Positions 57,708-64,000 of a stretch of DNA of 64,000 bases are shown piece by piece. The notes beneath the pieces are model-generated. The model saw nothing but the letters and a program-made list of their open reading frames with translations. It was not told the DNA's origin and made no database searches. This DNA comes from Streptomyces odontomachi (lineage in GTDB: Bacteria > Actinomycetota > Actinomycetes > Streptomycetales > Streptomycetaceae). Within the stretch, counting starts at the first letter, position 1. Each line of letters starts with the position of its first letter. The translations under genes and the position numbers were made by a program. The stretch spans positions 124,001 to 188,000 of the forward strand of contig NZ_JAMJWG010000003.1 in NCBI RefSeq assembly GCF_024435355.1. Direction: 5' to 3'.

Positions 57708-59945
57708 GTGGATCCGCTCACGCCGGACGACCCGGAACACATCGGCCCCTACCGGCTCCTCGGTCGGCTCGGTGCGGGCGGCATGGGTCGCGTCTATCTG
57801 GCCAGGTCGCAGGGTGGGCGTACGGTCGCCGTGAAGCTGGTGCAGCGCGAGTACGCGGCCGAGCCGGAGTTCCGGCGACGGTTCGCCCAGGAGGTCGCCG
57901 CGGCGCGCCGGGTCGGTGGCGAGTGGACCGCGCCCGTCCTCGACGCGGACACCGACGCCGAGGTGCCCTGGGTCGCCACCGGCTACGTCCCCGGCCCCCC
58001 GCTCAACGCGGTGGTCGACGCGCACGGATCGCTGCCGGAGTCCTCCGTGCGGGTGCTCGCGCACCGCCTGGCCCGTGCCCTGGAGGCCATCCACACCGCC
58101 GGCCTGATCCACCGCGACCTGAAACCGTCGAACGTGCTGCTGACCGTGGACGGCCCCCGCGTCATCGACTTCGGCATCGCCCGCGCCCTGGACACCGTCG
58201 TCGACGCCGTGCGCACCCGTACCGGCGCGGTGGTCGGCTCGCCCGGGTTCATGTCGCCCGAGCAGGTGCGCGCGCAGCGGCTCACGGCCGCGTCCGACGT
58301 GTTCTGCCTCGGCTCCGTGCTCGCCTTCGCCGCGACCGGGCGGCCCCCGTTCGGTGCCGCGACGTCCGGGGTGCACGCGCTGCTCTACCGGGTCGCCTAC
58401 GACGAGCCGGACCTGACCGGGCTGCCGGCCGGGCTCGCCGACGTCGTACGGGACTGCCTGCACAAGGACCCCACCGCACGGCCCACCCCCGCGGACGTCG
58501 CCCGGCGCACGGGGTCCGCGGCGAGTGAAGCGGAGCCCTGGCTGCCGGGTGCCGTACTGGCCGAGCTGGGCCGCCACGCGGCGCAGTTGCTGGACACCGA
58601 CAGCCTCCCGGTGGTGTCCCCGTCCGCCTCCCCCGCGGAACCGCAGGAACCGGCCGCAGCCGCCGCCTCGACCGCCTGGCCGTCCGCCCTGCCCCCGCCC
58701 CCGTCCTCGTACACCCTGGAATCCCCCGCCGACGCCGTGCCGCCCGGGCCCCGGGAGCCGGACGCGGATCGGTTCACCGACACCCCGGCCCTCGGGCTGC
58801 GGGTCCCGCAACCGCACACCGGCACCCTGCCGCTCGCACCCCAGGGCCCGCACACCCCGCAGCCGTCCACGGCTTCCCCGGCACCCGGGCCGTCCGCCGC
58901 GCCGATGACGACCGCCGTGTCACCGCCGACGCACGGTGCCGGAGAACCGCTCGCGCCGGCCGCGCAGCGCCACCGGGTGCGTGCCGCGCTGCTCGGCGCG
59001 GGCGGGGTCGTCGTCGCGGCCGTGCTCGCGCTGGTCGTCGCGAACCTGCCGGGCGACGGCGACCGGGGCGACACGGGCACGCAGGGCGGCAGCGGCAGCC
59101 CCGTCACCAGCCCGAGCGCGACCGGCGCACCGCCCGAGCTGCTGGGCACCTGGGAGGGGCAGGTCAATTCCACCGGCCAACGCAGCATCCGCTACGTCCG
59201 CCTGGTGCTGCCCGACGACGGAACGGGCCCTTCGTCCAGCCGCTCACCGGCGAAGGTGTCGGACGAGGACCGGGACGGCACCGACGCGGGTACCGGTACC
59301 GGTACCGACGCCGGAGCTGGCTCCGGCACCGCGCAACTCCTGCTCGGCACCGTCGACGAGCTGTGCGAGGCCAAGGCCGGCCTGCGCGAGCGCACCGACC
59401 GCCGGGCCGTCCTCGACTCGGGCGAGGTGACCCGTACCCATCCCGCCGACGCCCCGGACGCGCCGTGCTCGCTGCCCGACCACCAGACGGTCACCGTCAC
59501 CAAGGACGGGCTGCACTGGGTGTCCGGCGACATGAGCGCCGACCTGACCAGGGCGAACACCGGCAAGCGTGTGGTTCCCACCTCCTACCTGGGCACCTGG
59601 CGCCCGGCGCCGCCCGGCGCCAGCACCGCCTACCCCCATGCGACCCACGACCCGAACGGCGCCGACGGCGCCACCGTCACCGTCTCCCAGGGGCCCGTCG
59701 GCGCCCCGGTGGTCCACACCACCGGCACCGTGCACGGCAGGCACTGCGCGTGGACCGAGTCCCTGATCTCCATCCGGGACGGCATCCTGGTGATGGGCCC
59801 GTACGAGGTCGACCCGGACAAGTCCGACGCCGGCTGCCCCAGCGGCATGTCGCACATCTACCTCCCCGGCGAGAACGGCGGCCTCGACATCGGCGACGCC
59901 AACAGCCTCACGGAACCCCGGAGCCACCTGGAACGCGTCGACTGA
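57708..59945 (+). CDS. receptor Ser/Thr protein kinase, paralog 2
   Basis: 745 aa, same architecture as the kinase at 51619. Kinase domain with LLGRLGAGGMGRVYLARSQG, Lys 43, HRDLKPSN and DFGIA; a long Pro/Ala-rich juxtamembrane region; one membrane helix (about 425-447, VVVAAVLALVVANL). The extracellular domain has GTWEGQVNSTGQRSIRY, LLLGTVDELCEAKAG, KDGLHWVSGDMSADLTRANT and GTVHGRHCAWTESLISI. The central kinase DNA is almost identical to paralog 1. GTG 57708 lies behind GGGGAAGGGG. The 3' end overlaps the convergent response regulator by 38 bp. Confidence 0.93.
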   Translation: MDPLTPDDPEHIGPYRLLGRLGAGGMGRVYLARSQGGRTVAVKLVQREYAAEPEFRRRFAQEVAAARRVGGEWTAPVLDADTDAEVPWVATGYVPGPPLNAVVDAHGSLPESSVRVLAHRLARALEAIHTAGLIHRDLKPSNVLLTVDGPRVIDFGIARALDTVVDAVRTRTGAVVGSPGFMSPEQVRAQRLTAASDVFCLGSVLAFAATGRPPFGAATSGVHALLYRVAYDEPDLTGLPAGLADVVRDCLHKDPTARPTPADVARRTGSAASEAEPWLPGAVLAELGRHAAQLLDTDSLPVVSPSASPAEPQEPAAAAASTAWPSALPPPPSSYTLESPADAVPPGPREPDADRFTDTPALGLRVPQPHTGTLPLAPQGPHTPQPSTASPAPGPSAAPMTTAVSPPTHGAGEPLAPAAQRHRVRAALLGAGGVVVAAVLALVVANLPGDGDRGDTGTQGGSGSPVTSPSATGAPPELLGTWEGQVNSTGQRSIRYVRLVLPDDGTGPSSSRSPAKVSDEDRDGTDAGTGTGTDAGAGSGTAQLLLGTVDELCEAKAGLRERTDRRAVLDSGEVTRTHPADAPDAPCSLPDHQTVTVTKDGLHWVSGDMSADLTRANTGKRVVPTSYLGTWRPAPPGASTAYPHATHDPNGADGATVTVSQGPVGAPVVHTTGTVHGRHCAWTESLISIRDGILVMGPYEVDPDKSDAGCPSGMSHIYLPGENGGLDIGDANSLTEPRSHLERVD

Positions 59946-60702
59946 CGGTGCCTCGACGGTGCCTCGAGGGTGGTCCGGTTTCTTCACCGTCCGGTGGACG
60001 GGCCCCCGAACCCGGCGTGACCAGGCCGGTCTCGTAGGCCACCACCACCGCCTGGGCACGGTCGCGTATCCGCAACTTGGCCAGGATGCGGGCCACATGG
60101 GTCTTCACGGTGGCCTCGCTCAGGCCGAAGCGGGCCGCGAGTTCCGCGTTGCTCAGGCCCGTGCCGAGGGCCTGGAGGACCTCGCGTTCGCGCGGGGTGA
60201 GGGCCGACAGGTCGCGGTGGAGCGTGGCGTCACCGGTGCCCGGGCCGCCGCGTGAGACGAAGCGTTCGATCAGGCGGCGGGTGATGGCGGGGGCGAGCAG
60301 CGCGTCGCCGGTGCGGGCCAGGCGGACCGCGGCGACGAGGTGTTCGGGTGTGACGTCCTTCAGGAGGAAGCCGCTGGCGCCGGCGGCGAGGGCCGCGTAG
60401 ACGTAGCGGTCCAGGTCGTAGGTGGTGAGGATGAGGACGCGTGGCGGGTCGGGCAGGGCCGGGTCGGAGAGGATCCGGCGGGTGGCCTCCAGGCCGTCGA
60501 GACCCGGCATCCGGATGTCCATCAGGACCAGGTCGGGGTGGGTGCGGCGGGCCGCCGCCACGGCCTGCTCGCCGTCCGCCGCCTCGGCGACCACGTCGAT
60601 GCCGTCGGCGGCCAGGATCATGCTGAAACCCGTGCGGACCAGCGCCTGGTCGTCGGCGATCACCACCCGCGGCGGTGCCGTCGTACGGGGTGGCCCGGTC
60701 AT
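59908..60702 (-). CDS. LuxR-family (NarL/FixJ) response regulator
   Basis: 264 aa. Receiver domain RVVIADDQALVRTGFSMILA with phospho-acceptor Asp in DLVLMDIRMPGLDG and the Lys in ASGFLLKDVTPEHL. C-terminal HTH: LSALTPREREVLQALGTGLS, NAELAARFGLSEATVKTHVA. About 40 extra residues after the HTH are Pro/Gly/Arg-rich and reach into the kinase gene on the other strand. It is translationally coupled (ATGA) to the histidine kinase upstream and probably regulates the divergent ABC exporter. Confidence 0.93.
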   Translation of the reverse strand: MTGPPRTTAPPRVVIADDQALVRTGFSMILAADGIDVVAEAADGEQAVAAARRTHPDLVLMDIRMPGLDGLEATRRILSDPALPDPPRVLILTTYDLDRYVYAALAAGASGFLLKDVTPEHLVAAVRLARTGDALLAPAITRRLIERFVSRGGPGTGDATLHRDLSALTPREREVLQALGTGLSNAELAARFGLSEATVKTHVARILAKLRIRDRAQAVVVAYETGLVTPGSGARPPDGEETGPPSRHRRGTVSRRVPGGSGVP

Positions 60703-62189
60703 GAGGGCGCCCCTGCCGGCATGGCGACCGTCCCGGTGTCCTCGGTCTCCTCGACGGGGATGACGGCGCGTACCCGGAAGCCTCCGGTGGGGCGCGGGTC
60801 GGTGGCGAGGGTGCCTCCGTAGACGGCGAGGCGCTCCCGCAGGCCGATCAGGCCGTGCCCGCCGCCGGGCCCTGCCGGGGCCGCCGCGGTGCCGCCGGTG
60901 TCGCAGACCTCGACGTGCACGGCACCGGGGACGTGCTCGACGGCGACCAGGACATGGGCGCCGGCGGCGTGCTTGATGGTGTTGGTGAGCGCCTCCTGGA
61001 CGACGCGGTAGGCGGCCAGGTCGACACCGGCGGGAAGCGGGACGGGGGTGCCGGTGACCGTGAGGTCGACGGGGACGCCCGTGGCGCGTATGCGGTCGAC
61101 GAGGGCCGGCAGCCGGCCGAGGCCCGGTTGGGGGGCGAGGTCGGCGTCGGCGGCCGGGTCGGCGCCGTCGGCGGGCGCGTGGCCGGACAGGTCACCGAAC
61201 CCGTCGCCGGACAGGGGGCGGTCGTCCCCGCCCATCGTGAGCAGGCCCATGACGTGGCGCAGTTCGGTCATCGCGGTGCGCCCGCCGGCCTCCACGGCCA
61301 GCAGCGCCTCGCGGGCCCGGTCCGGCGCGGTGCCCATCACCTTGCGGGCCGCTCCCGCCTGGATCACCATCACGCTCACATTGTGGGTGACGACGTCGTG
61401 CAACTCGCGGGCGATCCGCGCGCGTTCCCGATCGACCGCGCGCCGGGTGGCGGCCTCCTGCTGCTCCTGGAGGACGTGCACGCGCTGCTTCCAGGTGTGG
61501 ATCGCGTTGGCTCCGAGGCCTACCATCAGCAGGAGCAGGAACGGGACCACTCCGGGCGTGAAGTACGGGAAGTTCTCGTCGTGCCGTATCGCGACCAGGC
61601 CGGCCCCCGCCACCAGGCTGACCAGGGCGGATCGCCGGTGGGGGCTGTAGACGGCGGCGCTGTAGGCGGCGACGACGCAGGACAGGAACGTGTACACGGT
61701 CGAATCGCCGGCGCCCTCGCGCGCGTTGAACAGCGACGTCAGCACGATCACCGCCCAGAAGGCGGCCAGCGGATACCGGCGGCGCACCACCAGCGGCAAC
61801 GCGGCCAGCGCCGCCAGGGTGAGGTATCCGGCCCACACGTGCGCGGCCTGCCCGGGCGCGTCCGCCGGCAGCATTCCCGGAGGCATCGGAGACATGGGCC
61901 GGGGCAGCCGGGGCACGGCCGGCACGGGGACGGCGCCCGGGCCGAACACCACCGCCGGGTCCGGCGGCATGCCCGCGTCGTGCGGTCGCTGCGCCGCGGT
62001 CACCGTGCAGACCGCCAGCGCGAGGGCGAGGACCGCGTCGGCCGTCCACGTCCACCGGGACGTATGCGGTGGCGGATCGGGGCGCAGCAGCGCCAGCCCA
62101 GCGGACCGCCAGCGGTCCACCGCCCGGGTCCGCCACCGGCCCGCCGCGCCGCTCCACCACCGGTCCGCGTTTTCCGCACCCCCACCCAT
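60699..62189 (-). CDS. two-component sensor histidine kinase (HPK7/NarX type)
   Basis: 496 aa. Several membrane helices (TADAVLALALAVCTVTAAQR, LTLAALAALPLVV, LAAFWAVIVLTSLFN, VVPFLLLLMVGLGANAI) are followed by the dimerisation/phospho-acceptor box RERARIARELHDVVTHNVSV (His in ELHD). The ATPase domain follows (QEALTNTIKHAAGAHVLVAV; GGGHGLIGLRERLAVYGGTL). Between the first two helices an outside loop is rich in Pro and Met (PMSPMPPGMLP), possibly metal-sensing. ATG 62189 is chosen by family length; its ribosome binding site is weak. It is divergent from the ABC transporter genes. Confidence 0.9.
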   Translation of the reverse strand: MGGGAENADRWWSGAAGRWRTRAVDRWRSAGLALLRPDPPPHTSRWTWTADAVLALALAVCTVTAAQRPHDAGMPPDPAVVFGPGAVPVPAVPRLPRPMSPMPPGMLPADAPGQAAHVWAGYLTLAALAALPLVVRRRYPLAAFWAVIVLTSLFNAREGAGDSTVYTFLSCVVAAYSAAVYSPHRRSALVSLVAGAGLVAIRHDENFPYFTPGVVPFLLLLMVGLGANAIHTWKQRVHVLQEQQEAATRRAVDRERARIARELHDVVTHNVSVMVIQAGAARKVMGTAPDRAREALLAVEAGGRTAMTELRHVMGLLTMGGDDRPLSGDGFGDLSGHAPADGADPAADADLAPQPGLGRLPALVDRIRATGVPVDLTVTGTPVPLPAGVDLAAYRVVQEALTNTIKHAAGAHVLVAVEHVPGAVHVEVCDTGGTAAAPAGPGGGHGLIGLRERLAVYGGTLATDPRPTGGFRVRAVIPVEETEDTGTVAMPAGAPS

Positions 62190-62395
62190 GCGCCCCAGTG
62201 TGGCCCGCCGGGTGCCCGGCCCACCTCCCCCTGCGCGGCGACCCGGCCTACCACTTGCGCGTACATCCCGGGGATGACGCGCCCGGCGGACCATCCCGGC
62301 ACGGCAGCGGCACTCACCGGCGCGGGCGACGACGGGGACCCGGTGCGGCTCCTAGCGTCGGCGCCGCATCATCCACACCGGCCAGGGGAGGCGCC

Positions 62396-63223
62396 GTGGT
62401 CGCGACCACGCCCGTCATCGACATCCACGACGTGAGCAGGACGTACGGGGAAGGGCCGCCGGCGCTCGCCGACGTGACGTTGCGGGTCCGGGCGGGAGAG
62501 GCGCTGGCGGTCCTCGGGCCCTCCGGGAGCGGCAAGTCGACCCTGCTCAACCTGATCGCGCGCCTCGACCGTCCCACCAGCGGCAGCGTCACCGTCGACG
62601 GACTGCGCGTGGACGAGCTCGGCGAGGCGGCTGCGGCGCGCTACCGGCGCACCAGGATCGGCATGGTCTTCCAGTTCTTCAACCTGCTGGACGACCTGAC
62701 GGTGACCGACAACGTCCTGCTGCCGGCCCAACTGGCCGGGATGGCACGGGCCGAGTCCCGCCGCCGGGCCGCCGAGCTGTTGGGGCGGCTCGGCATCGAC
62801 CGGCACGCGGACGCCTACCCCGGCCGGCTGTCCGGCGGTGAGCGGCAGCGGGTCGCCGTCGCCCGCGCCCTGATGAACCGTCCGGCGCTGCTGCTCGCCG
62901 ACGAGCCGACCGGCGCGCTGGACACCGCGTCCGGCGAGGACGTCCGGGACCTGCTCACCGCGCTGCACGCGGACGGGCAGACGATCGTGCTGGTCACCCA
63001 TGATCTGAGCCTCGCCGAGGCGTGCGCGACACGCACCGTCGAACTGGTCGACGGGCGGATCGTCCGGGACGTCCAGCACCCCCCGCGCTCCGGGCACACC
63101 CCGCCGCACGCCGGGCACACCCCGCACGCCGGGCAGGCGGCGGGAGCGACCTCGCCCGGTACGTCACGCGGTGCCGCGGTCGCCGGCGGCGGTACCGCCG
63201 GGCACGAAGGCGGCGCCCGATGA
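62396..63223 (+). CDS. ABC transporter ATP-binding protein (MacB/LolD type)
   Basis: 275-aa ATPase of an exporter. Walker A GPSGSGKSTLLNLI, Q-loop FQFFNLLDDLTV, signature YPGRLSGGERQRVAVARAL, Walker B LLLADEPTGALD, H-loop VTHDLSLAEA. The tail is His/Pro/Gly-rich with a short repeated unit (HTPPHAGHTPHAG). GTG 62396 follows AGGGGAGG. Its stop overlaps the permease start (ATGA). The adjacent two-component system suggests induction by a cell-envelope stress or peptide antibiotic, as in BceAB-like sets. Confidence 0.94.
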   Translation: MVATTPVIDIHDVSRTYGEGPPALADVTLRVRAGEALAVLGPSGSGKSTLLNLIARLDRPTSGSVTVDGLRVDELGEAAAARYRRTRIGMVFQFFNLLDDLTVTDNVLLPAQLAGMARAESRRRAAELLGRLGIDRHADAYPGRLSGGERQRVAVARALMNRPALLLADEPTGALDTASGEDVRDLLTALHADGQTIVLVTHDLSLAEACATRTVELVDGRIVRDVQHPPRSGHTPPHAGHTPHAGQAAGATSPGTSRGAAVAGGGTAGHEGGAR

Positions 63224-64000
63224 GCGCCCTGGGCAAGGTGGTGCGCGCCGGGGTCGGGCGGCGCCGGCTCCAGACCGTGGTGCTGGTCCTGACCACGATG
63301 GTGGCCGTGACCGCCTCCCTGGTCGCCGCCGGGGTGCTCACGGCGTCCCGGGCGCCCTTCGACCACGCCATGGGCGCGCAGCACGGCGCCCATCTCACGG
63401 CCAGGTTCGACGCCGGGAAGGTCACGGCGGCGCAGCTCGGGCAGACCGCGCGGGCGTCCGGTGTGACGGCCGCCGCCGGCCCCTTCCGGACCCTCTCGGT
63501 GCACCCGGAGACGGCATCGGACTCCGGCGACCTGCCGGCCGGTGTCACGCTGCCCGAGATGACCGTCGCCGGGCGCGCGGACGCCGGCGGGCCGGTCGAC
63601 CGGCTCGGCCTCGTCGACGGCCGCTGGGTCGCACGGGCCGGCGAGATCGTCCTGGCGGGCGACGAGATGCCCATCCCGGTGGGTGCCCGGCTGACCTTTC
63701 CCGACCTGCCGAACAGCCCGACGCTGACGGTGGTCGGCCTCGCCCGGTCGGTGACCGGCAGCGCGGACGCCTGGGTGACCCCCGCGCAGGCGGAAACCCT
63801 GACCGCGCAGCGGGGCGCCTCCGGCGCGTCCGGGTACGAGATGCTCTACCGCTTCGCGCACGCGGACAGCGACAAGCAGCTCTCCGCGGACCGTGCCACG
63901 ATCCGCGCCGCCGTGCCGGAGGGAGCCCTGACCGGCACGCTCTCGTACCGCACCGTCCGGCAGGAGCAACTCGCGAACGCGCTGGCCTTCGTGCCGTTCG
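63220..64000 (+). CDS. FtsX-like ABC transporter permease (cut by window end)
   Basis: At least 260 residues visible. It starts ATG 63220, overlapping the ATPase stop. A first membrane helix (QTVVLVLTTMVAVTASLVAA) is followed by a large outside MacB-type domain (RAPFDHAMGAQHGAHLTARF, DEMPIPVGARLTFPDLPNSP, SADAWVTPAQAETL). The remaining helices lie beyond the window. With the ATPase it forms an exporter or antimicrobial-peptide detoxification pump. Confidence 0.9.
   Translation, partial: MSALGKVVRAGVGRRRLQTVVLVLTTMVAVTASLVAAGVLTASRAPFDHAMGAQHGAHLTARFDAGKVTAAQLGQTARASGVTAAAGPFRTLSVHPETASDSGDLPAGVTLPEMTVAGRADAGGPVDRLGLVDGRWVARAGEIVLAGDEMPIPVGARLTFPDLPNSPTLTVVGLARSVTGSADAWVTPAQAETLTAQRGASGASGYEMLYRFAHADSDKQLSADRATIRAAVPEGALTGTLSYRTVRQEQLANALAFVPF

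Noticed and set aside
1..64000. tRNA, rRNA, prophage or insertion-sequence genes
   Set aside because: I found no cloverleaf with a recognisable T-loop, no rRNA core, no integrase or transposase reading frame.

Overview
This 64 kb window is chromosomal DNA from a Streptomyces, or a very close relative. The evidence is the very high G+C with strong third-position GC bias, the frequent GTG and TTG starts, and actinomycete marker genes: two chaplins, a melC1-melC2 tyrosinase operon, two perfect CebR boxes, an Xre/DUF397 pair, several Ser/Thr kinases, and a core block of ask, asd, recR and ybaB. I recognised no rRNA, tRNA, CRISPR array, prophage or insertion sequence.

Left part (1-16.2 kb). A small unknown gene is followed by a divergent AraC regulator / EthD-domain pair and a divergent pair of leucine-rich-repeat and SMI1/KNR4 genes. 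Next comes a secreted GH9 cellulase behind a perfect CebR operator, then undecaprenyl-diphosphatase (uppP) and a large two-RCK-domain membrane protein. An apparently orphan modA lies beside a HTH-TOBE regulator. A short chaplin, the tyrosinase operon melC1-melC2 and a secreted protein with a long Gln/Pro/His-rich tail close this part.

Centre (16.9-29 kb). Eight same-strand genes with overlapping starts and stops form one exopolysaccharide operon: GT4, polyprenyl-phosphate sugar transferase, O-antigen ligase/polymerase-like protein, MurJ-like flippase, polysaccharide deacetylase, GT4, Wzz-like protein and CelD-type acyltransferase. The promoter region holds an operator-like palindrome and two minisatellites. 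A 19-bp hairpin ends the operon and faces a second chaplin that carries a single chaplin domain and a LAETG sorting signal. With the first chaplin and the tyrosinase, this makes a cell-surface neighbourhood.

Core block (29.4-49.5 kb). SURF1, an ECF sigma factor translationally coupled to a membrane-anchored DUF4232-like protein, a vapC remnant, asd and ask (with an internal start for the regulatory subunit) are followed by about 0.5 kb of ~190-bp tandem repeats. A second perfect CebR box precedes a duplicated SGNH esterase. Then come recR-DUF5063, ybaB, an Fpg/Nei glycosylase, a MOSC-reductase-ferredoxin fusion, a TMEM175-like channel, an unknown gene, and a GT2 / multi-membrane fusion coupled to a GntR regulator.

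Accessory right end (49.6-64 kb). This holds a secreted NlpC/P60-like peptidase, a VOC protein and a broken kinase. Two paralogous receptor kinases share nearly identical kinase DNA and a related, unassigned extracellular module. Between them lie an MFS exporter, a PIN-like toxin-antitoxin pair with a clear operator, and Xre/DUF397 genes. A two-component system divergent from an ABC exporter closes the window; the exporter permease is cut by the window edge.

Tandem minisatellites and long perfect hairpins are unusually common between genes throughout.
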